From Bacteroidota bacterium (GTDB lineage Bacteria; Bacteroidota; Bacteroidia; Chitinophagales; Chitinophagaceae), in contig JAEZLJ010000052.1 of NCBI GenBank assembly GCA_023415275.1, positions 1-64,000 of the forward strand: a DNA stretch of 64,000 nucleotides, read 5' to 3'. The notes beneath the pieces were generated by a model, which saw only the letters and a program-made list of their open reading frames with translations, searched no databases and was not told the DNA's origin. Position numbers and translations under genes: made by a program. Below are positions 8,134 through 16,669 of this stretch, piece by piece (position 1 is the stretch's first letter; the number at the start of each line of letters is the position of its first letter).

Positions 8134-8994
8134 TTAAACCATTTTATTTTCTGTGTACCCCAGCTTTTCTATTTCCACCTTTACCAGGTCGCCGGGTTGC
8201 AACCATTTCTTTTCTTTCATGCCCATGATCACGCCTTCGGGCGTGCCTGTCAAAATAAGGTCACCGGGTTCCAGGGTCATATATTTAGAAAGGAAGGCAA
8301 TGATCTCCGCCACCGAAAAGACCATATCCGCTGTATTGGAGTTTTGCCGCTGTTCTCCATTCAGGTAGCAGGTAAGCTGCAGCGATTGCGGATCACCTAC
8401 TTCATCTGCGGTCACCAGGTACTTACCCAGCGGCAGGAAGGCATCAAGACTCTTGCCCATCAACCATTGAGAGCTCATGAACTGCAGGTCGCGGCAGGAA
8501 AGGTCATTGGCCACACAATAGCCCAGCACCTGGTCCAGTGCTTCTTCGCGCCTTACGTGCTTACATTGTTGCCCGATGACCACACCCAGCTCCACCTCGT
8601 AATCAAATTCAACTCCTTCCGCACCCAAAGGCACATCATAACCGTAACCTGTAAGCGTATTATTATACTTGGTAAATGCTATGGGTATAGTGGGAATGGC
8701 CATTCCGCTTTCTATGGCATGCCTGCGGTAATTCAATCCAATGCAGATGATCTTGGGAGGATAAGGTACACAGGGTCCTATTTCCAAACCTTGTTTGGGT
8801 AGCAGTGGGCCTGCAGCCTGCAGATCTTTTGCGTCAACCTTCCTGAGTTGTTCCACATGGTCAAGGGTGAGTGGTTCGTTAGGTTGCCAACCAGGGAAGC
8901 GTTCTTGCAGGAAGCTGCTGATAGCTATTACCCCTTCTCCTGTCAGTATTCCGGGGTACCATTTATTTTCTTTTCGGTAGTATAGTATCTTCAT
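8134..8994 (-). CDS. Fumarylacetoacetate hydrolase (FAH) family protein
   Basis: 286 residues: a short N-terminal domain and the FAH beta-roll from about residue 80. Likely metal ligands are E133 and E135 (F-D-Y-E-V-E-L) and D164 (V-A-N-D-L-S). H92 and E95 lie in the lid motif (N-Y-R-R-H-A-I-E). The P-G-D-L-I-L-T-G-T-P-E-G-V signature is near the C-terminus. FAH enzymes cleave beta-diketo acids. In L-fucose and L-rhamnose oxidative routes a family member splits a 2,4-diketo-3-deoxy acid into pyruvate and lactate. With two SDRs and a dehydratase beside it, that role is the best fit here, by inference. Confidence 0.92.
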   Translation of the reverse strand: MKILYYRKENKWYPGILTGEGVIAISSFLQERFPGWQPNEPLTLDHVEQLRKVDAKDLQAAGPLLPKQGLEIGPCVPYPPKIICIGLNYRRHAIESGMAIPTIPIAFTKYNNTLTGYGYDVPLGAEGVEFDYEVELGVVIGQQCKHVRREEALDQVLGYCVANDLSCRDLQFMSSQWLMGKSLDAFLPLGKYLVTADEVGDPQSLQLTCYLNGEQRQNSNTADMVFSVAEIIAFLSKYMTLEPGDLILTGTPEGVIMGMKEKKWLQPGDLVKVEIEKLGYTENKMV

Positions 8995-9053
8995 GTAACT
9001 GCTTTCTTTTAAGATTCAATGTGGCCTGGCCATACTAAGGCAGGCCCTGTTTG

Positions 9054-9797
9054 CTAATAAGTGGCACGTCCGCCTGTCAGGTCAAATGTAAAGCCTGTAG
9101 TAAAACTGTTTTGCCTGGATACAATATAAAGGGCAAGGTCGGTAGCTTCCTCCAGGGTACCACAGCGCTTCATGGGTATCTTGTCGGTCATGTACTTCAC
9201 CTGCACTTCGGGCATAGCATCCACCAGCGGGGTCTGTATCACTGCCGGCGCCATGGCATTCACCGTGATCCCAGTTTCGGCATATTCCTTTCCCTGCACC
9301 TTTGTCATGCCAATGACGGCTGCCTTGGAGGCCGAGTAGGCCAACATGCCGGCATTCCCTTCCTTCCCTGCTATTGAGGCCATGTGCAATATCCGGCCAT
9401 AATTAGCCTGGAGCATATAGGGCAACACGGCTTTGGATGTATAAAAGCTACTCATGAAATTCAGCTCAAATACCTTGTGCAGGTCCTGGCTGCACACTTC
9501 ATGGGTCTTGGCATTGGTCTTTCCCGTAATGCCCGCACAATTGATCAATATATCCACCCTGCCCCATTCTTCCACTACTTGTCGCACCGAGGCTTCCACT
9601 GCTTCCTGGCTGGTTATGTCCATCACCAATAACCGCACGCCAGGATGCTGAAGGCCAAAGGCTTCCTCCAGGGAGGCTTTGTTGATATCATAAGCAACCA
9701 GTTTGGCACCTTCTGCCAGCAGTCTTTTGGAAATGGCCAATCCTATTCCTGAAGCGGCGCCAGTCACCAGGGCTATTTGCCCGGAAAATGTTCCCAT
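9054..9797 (-). CDS. Short-chain dehydrogenase/reductase (SDR), locus copy 1
   Basis: 247 residues. The cofactor motif is T-G-A-A-S-G-I-G (12-19), N-C-A-G at 86-89, and the catalytic set is S141, Y154 and K158 (Y-S-A-S-K). D37 after beta-2 (V-A-Y-D-I-N) points to NAD(H). It resembles FabG-type and 2-keto-3-deoxy-fuconate dehydrogenase-type SDRs. It is the first gene of the minus-strand catabolic run and faces the divergent AraC-type regulator across a 140-base gap, so it probably lies directly behind the regulated promoter. Confidence 0.93.
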   Translation of the reverse strand: MGTFSGQIALVTGAASGIGLAISKRLLAEGAKLVAYDINKASLEEAFGLQHPGVRLLVMDITSQEAVEASVRQVVEEWGRVDILINCAGITGKTNAKTHEVCSQDLHKVFELNFMSSFYTSKAVLPYMLQANYGRILHMASIAGKEGNAGMLAYSASKAAVIGMTKVQGKEYAETGITVNAMAPAVIQTPLVDAMPEVQVKYMTDKIPMKRCGTLEEATDLALYIVSRQNSFTTGFTFDLTGGRATY

Positions 9798-9871
9798 TAT
9801 AATCGTTTGTAGTTTTTAGTATCGCTGCCAACAAACATAGCCGATAAAAAAACCGGGAAAGTCCACTAATC

Positions 9872-9888
9872 AGTATAATCATTATACT
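9872..9888. promoter_or_regulatory. Candidate operator in the divergent SDR/AraC promoter region
   Basis: A perfect 8-base inverted repeat with a one-base centre, AGTATAATCATTATACT, sits in the 140-base gap between the divergent catabolic operon and the AraC-type regulator gene. An AT-rich palindrome here could bind the regulator, or could be overlapping promoter elements for both directions. There is no experimental basis. The position, about 50 bases before the regulator start and 75 bases before the SDR start, is what makes it plausible. Confidence 0.4.
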
Positions 9889-9937
9889 TTTTTAACAAAA
9901 GCCTGCTTACCTTGGTTGCCAGCATCAATGCCAGCTT

Positions 9938-10816
9938 ATGAAGCCACAATTGCATAAACTGCCTTTGGCAGGGAACACGTCTTTTTTATACAGCCAATGG
10001 GACTGCAATTATTTCAATAAGCCCTGGCATTTCCACGAGGAATATGAACTGGTATGGATCCGGAAGAGTGAAGGCACCAAGTTCATTGGCGATCACATCT
10101 CTTATTTCAGGGAAGGCGATCTTTTCCTGATCGGTTCTAATATCCCACACCTGTTTCGCAACAATGAAGATTATTATGATGCCGGTAAAGGGCTGCAGGC
10201 CAGTTCCATCTTCATACATTTTACGGAAGGCAGCTTTGGGCCTGGCTTCTTTGACCTGCCCGAATTAAAGTCAGTGAAACTGTTGCTGGAGCAATCGGCC
10301 TATGGCCTGCAGATCAATGGGCACACCAGGGATATGATCACTGCCAGCCTGGAAGCCATGCAGGAGCAATCTTCTCCGCGGCGGCTGATCAGCCTCGTAG
10401 ATATCCTGGTGCTGTTATCGGAAAGCAAGGATATGCAAGCCCTTCTCGCCCATCCTTTTACCCAGAAACACCCAGCTACTGACCGTGATACCAGCCGCAT
10501 CCAGAAAGTGCTGGAATATGTGATGCAAAATTTTCAGCATGATCTCTACATGCCCGAAGTGGCGGCCCTGCTGAACATGAGCGAAGCTTCCTTTTCAAGG
10601 TATTTCCGGCAAAACACGCAAAAGACTTTTTCCTGCTATGTTACCGAAGTAAGGATCAGCAATGCCTGCCGCCTGCTGCTGCAGGGTGAAGAGAACATAT
10701 CACAGATCGCCTACCTCTGCGGCTTTGAGAACATTTCCAACTTTTACAGGCATTTCAAAAAGATCACAGGCAGGGTGCCTAAAGAGTACCGCCATAGCTT
10801 TTATAAGGTGGCGTAA
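9938..10816 (+). CDS. AraC-family transcriptional regulator with cupin sensor domain
   Basis: 292 residues. The N-terminal half is a cupin-like ligand-binding domain (W-H-F-H-E-E-Y-E-L around 30-40; F-R-E-G-D-L-F-L-I-G). The C-terminal ~100 residues are an AraC double helix-turn-helix: a first helix pair near Y-M-P-E-V-A-A-L-L-N-M-S, and the signature I-S-Q-I-A-Y-L-C-G-F-E-N-I-S-N-F-Y-R-H-F-K-K near the end. It is transcribed away from the sugar-acid operon and probably controls it in response to a sugar or an intermediate. Confidence 0.93.
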   Translation: MKPQLHKLPLAGNTSFLYSQWDCNYFNKPWHFHEEYELVWIRKSEGTKFIGDHISYFREGDLFLIGSNIPHLFRNNEDYYDAGKGLQASSIFIHFTEGSFGPGFFDLPELKSVKLLLEQSAYGLQINGHTRDMITASLEAMQEQSSPRRLISLVDILVLLSESKDMQALLAHPFTQKHPATDRDTSRIQKVLEYVMQNFQHDLYMPEVAALLNMSEASFSRYFRQNTQKTFSCYVTEVRISNACRLLLQGEENISQIAYLCGFENISNFYRHFKKITGRVPKEYRHSFYKVA

Positions 10817-10872
10817 TGACTCACCATCTCATTAAATCCGAAAAAGAAAAACCTCTCTAATTTGTAGGTTAG

Positions 10873-11083
10873 AAAAAATGTCGCCCCTCTGGGGCTTGCG
10901 TATTCTTCCAATGATTGTTCTACCAAAATGTCGCCCTTACAGGGCTTCTTTCCAAATGGTTTTCTTTCTATATAATCTTTGATGTAAAGTGAATAAGCTT
11001 GCTGGTATTAGCCCCAGCGGGGCGGCATTTTGGTAGCAAAAGGATTTCATTTTGGAAACCAAGCCCAGATGGGGCGACATTTT
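10873..11083. repeat. Four copies of a GTCGCCC...GGGC palindromic repeat, two in each orientation
   Basis: Between the convergent regulator and lactonase genes lie four ~25-base units built on ACCAAAATGTCGCCC, a short loop, then GGGCTT. They are at about 10873-10900 and 10925-10950 in one direction and 11010-11034 and 11060-11083 in the other. Each forms a small GC stem, and the two halves form a larger inverted pair. This looks like a dispersed REP-like intergenic element and may also help terminate both genes. No coding capacity is visible. Confidence 0.75.
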
Positions 11084-11093
11084 AATAAGAACA

Positions 11094-12014
11094 TCAACCC
11101 TGCCCACCAAAAGCTATGGCAGGTATTCCCTGGAAGGATAACCCCCTCAATACAATCAAGGACCCCGCCATCGGCTGTGCCTGTAATTCCTCTTCAGAAA
11201 GTCCTATACGGGCCGAAGTCACATATAAATCGCGCAGGTCTTTTCCTCCAAAGGTGCAGGATGTCACTCGTGATACAGGAAGCTTGATTTGGCACAACAA
11301 CTTCCCTGTAAAGGGATCCCAGCGACTGAGGCCCCAACCATCCCACAAGGCCACCCACAACATGCCTTCTGCATCGATGGTCATGCCATCAGGCTTACCC
11401 ATCTCCGGTGGTATTTTTATTACAACACGTCGGTTGCTGATCCTGCCACCTGCTCTATCATAATCAAATGCTGACACCGCCCTGGTGGCTGTATCAATAA
11501 AATAAAAAAAGCGCCCATCAGGGCTCCAGGCCATGCCATTAGATACGTTGACCCCTTTTAATTTCAATACAACACGGCCATCCGTCTCCAGGGCATACAA
11601 ATTACCTACTTCACTTTCACCATGTACATTCATGGTGCCTGCCCAAAACCTGCCAGCAGGGTCACATTTGCCATCATTGAAGCGGTTGCCGGTAACCTCT
11701 TTTTCGGGGTTGCCAATCCTTTCTATTGATCCATCACTAAGATCAATAAAGGCAAAACCCTTTTCCAGGGCAGCCACCAGCATGTCCTTTTTAAACAAGG
11801 CCACAGCGCCTACCGGCTGCCCGGTATTTATAACCTGGTGCGCCAAGCCATCAGCTGTACAGGAATGGATCTCGTGCTGGGTAATATCCACCCAGTAGAT
11901 CCGCTCGGCCCGTGCATCCCATACAGGACCTTCACCCAACAAACATTGATGGGGCAATACCAATTGCCAGTGTTGTGGCAACAGATCATGTGTAGGGCTA
12001 AAGCTATTTTGCAT
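11094..12014 (-). CDS. SMP-30/gluconolactonase/LRE family protein
   Basis: 306 residues from the chosen ATG. The frame stays open a further 29 residues upstream, but that stretch shows no family similarity. Six-bladed beta-propeller signatures are visible: L-G-E-G-P-V-W with the metal-binding Glu near the N-terminus, N-R-F-N-D-G-K-C-D with W-A-G-T, N-G-M-A-W-S-P-D, and K-P-D-G-M-T-I-D. These supply the E/N/N/D divalent-metal site of the family. Such enzymes open sugar lactones to aldonates, the step that would feed the dehydratase at 2802-4028. It is convergent with the regulator gene and has its own upstream region facing the 12.2 kb lipoprotein. Confidence 0.9.
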   Translation of the reverse strand: MQNSFSPTHDLLPQHWQLVLPHQCLLGEGPVWDARAERIYWVDITQHEIHSCTADGLAHQVINTGQPVGAVALFKKDMLVAALEKGFAFIDLSDGSIERIGNPEKEVTGNRFNDGKCDPAGRFWAGTMNVHGESEVGNLYALETDGRVVLKLKGVNVSNGMAWSPDGRFFYFIDTATRAVSAFDYDRAGGRISNRRVVIKIPPEMGKPDGMTIDAEGMLWVALWDGWGLSRWDPFTGKLLCQIKLPVSRVTSCTFGGKDLRDLYVTSARIGLSEEELQAQPMAGSLIVLRGLSFQGIPAIAFGGQG

Positions 12015-12228
12015 GGGTTTTAATGTATGGGTGCCTGCTGTTTTTGAAATCAGCAACTGGTGCAATAAACACTGTTTTACCATATAAATCAACAGCGCCA
12101 TGGCAGTTAACTCTCAATTGTTAAAAAAGTATAGGCATTGAAGATTTTTTCAGACTATTTCTTTCAGTCAAGGGTTTAGTTTTGGTCACACTTATTGATT
12201 GATCCACTCATAATACGCATTGCTCAAT

Positions 12229-13830
12229 ATGAAAAGAACCTTGTACATCCTTGTAGCAGCTGGCCTGTTTTCCGCCTGCCATAGTCCTTCCGTAGCACAG
12301 GTAGAAGGAAGAACCAACTTTGGCAAACAGGCCTGGGCCGAATCAGCCATCCCCGTTCACCCGGGTGTACCCGGAAAGACCCCATTCTGGAATGCTGAGG
12401 CACACCAGTTCATTTATGCACCCGCCTTTGACTATAAGGCGGTAGACAAAGCAGTTGCTTACCGCTACAGCCTCACTTCGGAATCTAACGGCCAAACCTA
12501 TCGTTTTGAGAGCGATGTTCCTTATGCACCATTGAGTAAGGTTTGGACCTCCGTCCCTATTGGTTATTTCAATCTTTCCGTGGCCGGCATTTCGGCTGGC
12601 GGAGATTCCATAGGCCTGGCAGGAAAGGGTCGTTACTATAGGGCAGCACCTTTCAATGGCGTTTACAATGCCCCTGTACTCCCTTACGATAGCAGTGCCC
12701 GGCTGGCCCTGGACAACCTGATGCACGAGGATTATGTGAATTACTGGCTGGAAAACAAAACACCGAAATGGGATTATATCAACTACAGCTATCCCGCCAA
12801 GATCTACAGCGCCCTGGTGATCGGTGCCATCACCTATGCCAAATTGAAAGCAGGTACTCCCGAAGCTCCCCGGGCTACCGAACTGGCACGTATCGTAGCA
12901 GATTATATGTTGAGCATCCGCTTTAAAGAAGGAACTCCATGGGCCTATTTTGTACCTACCTATTATGGTCCCCGATCTGAAAAAGCCACCAAACCCAACC
13001 TGAGGCCTATCAACAGCTTCAGCATCATGGGTGTGGATGCCGGCAACGCCTTCCTGGACCTCTATGATTTTACAAAGGATGAAAAATACTTCCAGGCAGC
13101 CAGCCTTATCGCGCAGACCTACCTGAAAACCCAGTTGCCCAATGGAAGCTGGTACCAATTTGTGAACCACCAGACCGGCGAGCCCACGGCGCCCAACATT
13201 GTCATACCCACTTCCATCATCAATTATTACGACCGCCTGCGCCACCAATATAAGATGACCGGCCTGGAAGCCTCCACACAAAAAGCTTACGACTGGATCA
13301 TGAGCAACCCGGTGAAGACTTTTAACTGGCAGGGACAGTTTGAGGACATCCAGGCGCGCCCGCCCTATGAAAACTTAAGCCGAGAGCAGGCCTGCGACCT
13401 GGCCATGTACCTGTTCAGGAATAAAAAGGACCTGGACCTGGCTGAAGAACTGGTGCGCTTTTCCGAAGACCAGTTTGTCATTTGGGAAAAGCCCGTACCC
13501 ATTGCCTTCCAGGAACCTAAGCCGGGAGGCCGATCAGAGAACTGGATCACCCCTTCGGTGCAGGAGCAATATGTGTTCTGGATGCCGGTAGGCCGGGCCG
13601 CCGGCGTGATGATGGAGACCTTCATTGAAGCCTATAAGGCCACAGGAAAAGAAAGCTACCTCGCCAAAGCGCAATCCATTGCCAATTCATTTACGCTGGC
13701 TCAAAAGGCGCATAACGGTGACTACCCCACGTATTTCACTAAATACCCTTTGAACCTTTGGTTGAACAGTACGGTATATCCCGCCAAACTGCTGATGAAT
13801 TACCATGAGTTGTTGAGTAAGAAGATTTAA
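12229..13830 (+). CDS. Lipoprotein with N-terminal beta-sandwich and probable alpha/alpha-toroid domain
   Basis: 533 residues starting at the ATG. A TTG three codons upstream gives the longest frame but adds nothing. The signal peptide ends at the lipobox cysteine near residue 17 (L-F-S-A-C-H). Residues of about 45-140 look like a fibronectin-III-like sandwich. The remainder is helix-rich with W/Y/D-rich loops (N-G-S-W-Y-Q-F, M-G-V-D-A-G-N-A-F) resembling alpha/alpha-barrel glycan-active proteins such as polysaccharide lyases or C5-epimerases. No catalytic set could be assigned. Its place next to the lactonase suggests it releases or processes the glycan feeding the locus. Confidence 0.75.
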   Translation: MKRTLYILVAAGLFSACHSPSVAQVEGRTNFGKQAWAESAIPVHPGVPGKTPFWNAEAHQFIYAPAFDYKAVDKAVAYRYSLTSESNGQTYRFESDVPYAPLSKVWTSVPIGYFNLSVAGISAGGDSIGLAGKGRYYRAAPFNGVYNAPVLPYDSSARLALDNLMHEDYVNYWLENKTPKWDYINYSYPAKIYSALVIGAITYAKLKAGTPEAPRATELARIVADYMLSIRFKEGTPWAYFVPTYYGPRSEKATKPNLRPINSFSIMGVDAGNAFLDLYDFTKDEKYFQAASLIAQTYLKTQLPNGSWYQFVNHQTGEPTAPNIVIPTSIINYYDRLRHQYKMTGLEASTQKAYDWIMSNPVKTFNWQGQFEDIQARPPYENLSREQACDLAMYLFRNKKDLDLAEELVRFSEDQFVIWEKPVPIAFQEPKPGGRSENWITPSVQEQYVFWMPVGRAAGVMMETFIEAYKATGKESYLAKAQSIANSFTLAQKAHNGDYPTYFTKYPLNLWLNSTVYPAKLLMNYHELLSKKI

Positions 13831-13878
13831 TACAATCAGGTAATAAAATTTTCTACCCTATAGAATCAAATACAGATT

Positions 13879-13912
13879 TAGCCCGAACACCTTCTGGTGT
13901 TAGGGCTTTTTC
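13879..13912 (+). terminator. Intrinsic terminator after the toroid lipoprotein
   Basis: AGCCCGAACACC, loop TTCT, then GGTGTTAGGGCT and a T-run make a stem of about 12 pairs with one mismatch, some 50 bases past the stop codon. The rest of the 353-base gap up to the next lipoprotein shows no gene. Confidence 0.8.
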
Positions 13913-14183
13913 ATAAACAAGGTGTTTTGACTCTCTTATCATACTATCAAAAGCTTCCATACTTATAAGCACTTGTTTGACAGCAACTATACTTTTGAAG
14001 TTCCACATGACATATTAATCTACCCCTATTGATTATTTTTTATATAAACAAAATGAACTATATTTAGAATATCATCACCTGATCATCTCAATGCATTCTT
14101 TGTAGCCTTTGCAAACAAGTGGTTCACCTAATTTCCAGCTGCCCTATTGCAGACAAATATTGATCACTTGTAAACTAACTATT

Positions 14184-15011
14184 ATGAACCTGCTAAAACT
14201 GAACTGGAAGATTTTCATTCTCTTCCTGGCCTTTACTTATGGTACCTCATGCCAAAAATCCACAGAACAATTTCCAATTGCGGAGGTGAAAGCGGACAAC
14301 TCAACCAAAGAAACATCTGCGCGTGAGAAGCTTGCTGTAAAGAAGTCAAAAATTCTAAAGATCATACAATATGACCTGCCTTACTACTATGTTCCAGTAA
14401 GAACAGGTGTGTTTGAATATAACAAATGGGGCGACCCGGTCAGGATTCTCTTCGACTTCAATAGCAGTGATGATAATACCACCAACTGGATATTCAGGTA
14501 TAATCAAAAGCACCAATTGACAGACGCTATCAAGTCTTATACATATGTATACTTTTTGTGGTCAAAGTATGTGTATGACCACAAGGGCACCATTATTAGA
14601 GATACCACCCTATATTTTGGCCAGATGCAAGGAGAAACACCATTACCGGGCAGGAATCCCATTATAAACTATTATACTTACGACAACCAGGACAGGATAA
14701 TCAAAGTTCATAGTGTGTCAAATACCTATAGCAAAGACTTTTTTTATAACTATGATAGTAATGGGAACCTGGAAAGAACAGGATTTACTCCTCAAGGGCA
14801 ATATATACCATTGGCATATGATGACAAGGTAAATCCTCAAAGAACAAACCAGGTGTTTATGTTTGTAGCACGTGACTATAGCCGGAATAATGCTATGCCT
14901 GCAGAAAGCTATAACGACGAAGGACTTCCACTAATGTTCAGAACTCAAGGCAGAACTGTTACTTTCCTGGGTGCTAATATGGCCAATGCAGACATATTAT
15001 ATGAGCAATGA
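14184..15011 (+). CDS. Lipoprotein with YD/RHS-like motifs, paralogue B
   Basis: 275 residues from the ATG that begins the signal peptide. The frame extends 25 codons upstream, without sense. The lipobox is T-S-C-Q-K-S with the cysteine near residue 23. It aligns along its whole length with paralogue A at 1169-1993, for example W-I-F-R-Y-N-Q-K-H-Q-L-T-D-A, Y-D-H-K-G-T-I-I-R-D-T-T and V-F-M-F-V-A-R-D-Y-S-R-N-N. DNA identity is also visibly high in these blocks. Function unknown. Together the two copies form ~13-kb-spaced direct repeats around the catabolic genes. Confidence 0.85.
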   Translation: MNLLKLNWKIFILFLAFTYGTSCQKSTEQFPIAEVKADNSTKETSAREKLAVKKSKILKIIQYDLPYYYVPVRTGVFEYNKWGDPVRILFDFNSSDDNTTNWIFRYNQKHQLTDAIKSYTYVYFLWSKYVYDHKGTIIRDTTLYFGQMQGETPLPGRNPIINYYTYDNQDRIIKVHSVSNTYSKDFFYNYDSNGNLERTGFTPQGQYIPLAYDDKVNPQRTNQVFMFVARDYSRNNAMPAESYNDEGLPLMFRTQGRTVTFLGANMANADILYEQ

Positions 15012-15048
15012 TTATACTAAGCAGTCTCAATGTTGAAGCGTTATGCTT

Positions 15049-15729
15049 TTACAATCGCCTCATGAAGTAAAAGTTCATATTCCCGCTAATCACAAACCCC
15101 AGTCTTTGGTATAGTTCAATGGCCCTGCGGTTATCATCCCGCACATGCAGGAAAGGTATTTTGCCCTGATGCAGGATCAACTGCACCTGGTGCTGCACCA
15201 GCAGGGTAGCATAGCCTTTGCCTAAATGATCAGGGTGGGTGCACACTGCGCTTACTTCCGAATATTGCTGCACATGCAGGCGCTGACCTGTCATGGCTAC
15301 CAACTTATCATTTTCAAAAATGCCATAGTAATGACCAAAATCGATGGTACGCGTACCAAATGGTCCCGGTTTGGTCAACGTAGCCAGCGCCACCATTTCC
15401 GGCACATGTTCCTGCCCAAGAGGCTTAGGCGCCATAGAAACCGGTTGCAGTGAGTGATTGACATCAAATACCAGTTGAAGTCCGCTGATAGCCTGTTTGA
15501 GTTCCCATCCTCCAGGTGTGGCTATCTTCCTGCGTGTAGCATACAAAATATTTCTTCCTTCGGGAAGGATCTCGTAAAGTTCTTCAAACCCTCTTATATT
15601 ATCTTCATCAAAACCTACAAAGGGAGAAACAGCAGGATCAAAGAATTTCACAGTGGCTGTGCCCAAACTTAAAAGCTGGTCTCCTGATATCAAACCCTGG
15701 TACACCGGGTTATCCAATAGATTGTTCAC
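15049..15729 (-). CDS. GNAT family N-acetyltransferase
   Basis: 226 residues with a GTG start. The C-terminal half is a GCN5-related fold with the acetyl-CoA loop V-C-T-H-P-D-H-L-G-K-G-Y-A-T-L-L (FR47-like Q/R-x-x-G-x-G/A type), followed by L-H-V-R-D-D-N-R-R-A-I-E-L-Y-Q-R-L-G-F. The N-terminal half is less conserved and may be a degenerate second GNAT lobe. It acetylates an unknown amine. It is convergent with paralogue B. Confidence 0.9.
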   Translation of the reverse strand: MNNLLDNPVYQGLISGDQLLSLGTATVKFFDPAVSPFVGFDEDNIRGFEELYEILPEGRNILYATRRKIATPGGWELKQAISGLQLVFDVNHSLQPVSMAPKPLGQEHVPEMVALATLTKPGPFGTRTIDFGHYYGIFENDKLVAMTGQRLHVQQYSEVSAVCTHPDHLGKGYATLLVQHQVQLILHQGKIPFLHVRDDNRRAIELYQRLGFVISGNMNFYFMRRL

Positions 15730-15860
15730 GCTGCAAATCTAATTGTAAACTGCTTTAAGGAGGGCAGCAGCCAGGAATACATACACCCGCATTGCCTAAA
15801 AGGAAAAATTCTTTCTGCCAGGCTTGTGTCTTTACCAGGCGGTTTTTCATTTATCATTCA

Positions 15861-16260
15861 TTATCCTAAATGGTCAAAGAGTATTTATCCAGCCATAGCT
15901 GTGTCAATAAAAAACCCATACTTTGATAAGATCCAATTACCGTGAATGATCATATAATATTTTCACAGCCATAGCTTGTGTCTTCACAAGCAACCTGGCT
16001 CGTTAATGATTCCGAATGATTGTGCAGTATTTCCCTGCCATAGCTTGTGACCGCACAAGCAAACTGCCACTTGAATTTTATTACCCTGGATGATCATTCA
16101 GTATTTTCTCAGCTATGGCCGTGTCTTCACAAGGCACCTAATTCGTTAATGAACCTTATCCCGAATGATCATGCAGTATTTTTCCAGCCACAGCTTGTGT
16201 CCGCACAAGCCACATGATCCGTTAACGATCATTATCCCGAATGGTCATGCAGTATTTTCC
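15861..16260 (-). repeat. Tandem array of ~75-base units seeded by the 3' end of the NTF2-like gene
   Basis: Units begin at about 15861, 15937, 16009, 16081, 16156 and 16232, a spacing of 72-76 bases. Each starts with a variant of TTATCCCGAATGATCATGCA followed by GTATTTTCC. In the sixth position this is exactly the reverse complement of the last ten codons and stop of the gene at 16232-16669. Most units then carry a small hairpin, GCTTGTG, 4-base loop, CACAAGC (15974-15991, 16043-16060, 16193-16210; a weaker one near 16118). The array is not open in one frame and decays away from the gene. Confidence 0.85.
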
Positions 16261-16669
16261 AACCATTGGCAGTATGCACAAACACCAGGGAAAACGTACC
16301 TGTCCTTTCCTTCATTTTATCGTTGGCCTGTAGTATAAAGCGACCCGTAAGCAAGGCGTAATCCTTTCCCAAAGGAGTGAATTCATAGGTATCATAAGCA
16401 AGCATTTGTTTGGGCTTGCCATTTTCAAAATAGTACTTTTCATAGAGCTCCCGCATGCCATTCACTTTGGTTCTTCCCTTGGGCAGCATCATAGTAGCAG
16501 AAGTATCGTATAAAGCCATATAGCCATCCAGGTCGCCCTTGTTCCATTGATTGGCGGCTTCGTTCATCGATTGGATAATTTGTTTTTCGGCATTTTGTGA
16601 TTGGGCTCTTAGTGTACCTGAAACTAAGATCAAAACTATAAACATGACCAGGCTAACACGTCTCTTCAT
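16232..16669 (-). CDS. Secreted NTF2-like (DUF4440/SnoaL-type) protein
   Basis: 145 residues. A signal peptide runs to about residue 23 (G-T-L-R-A-Q). The rest is a compact NTF2-like cone: W-N-K-G-D-L-D-G-Y-M-A-L-Y near the start, paired with a C-terminal V-F-V-H-T-A-N-G-W-K-I-L-H-D-H-S-G, the usual DUF4440/ketosteroid-isomerase-like ending. Family members are small pocket proteins of mostly unknown substrate, and this one is exported. Its last ten codons are repeated five times downstream in a tandem array. Confidence 0.88.
   Translation of the reverse strand: MKRRVSLVMFIVLILVSGTLRAQSQNAEKQIIQSMNEAANQWNKGDLDGYMALYDTSATMMLPKGRTKVNGMRELYEKYYFENGKPKQMLAYDTYEFTPLGKDYALLTGRFILQANDKMKERTGTFSLVFVHTANGWKILHDHSG

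Noticed and set aside
7993..8802. 269-codon plus-strand open frame
   Set aside because: Spans two real minus-strand genes (SDR and FAH family) and their junction; its length comes from their codon bias, and its translation shows no domain.
12343..13281. 312-codon minus-strand open frame
   Set aside because: Fully antisense to the 12.2 kb lipoprotein, which has a signal peptide and plausible domains; this frame has none.
15861..16260. Possible CRISPR-like or integron attachment array
   Set aside because: The 72-76-base units have no constant repeat with unique spacers, and no integrase or cas gene is present; the units derive from the neighbouring gene's 3' end.
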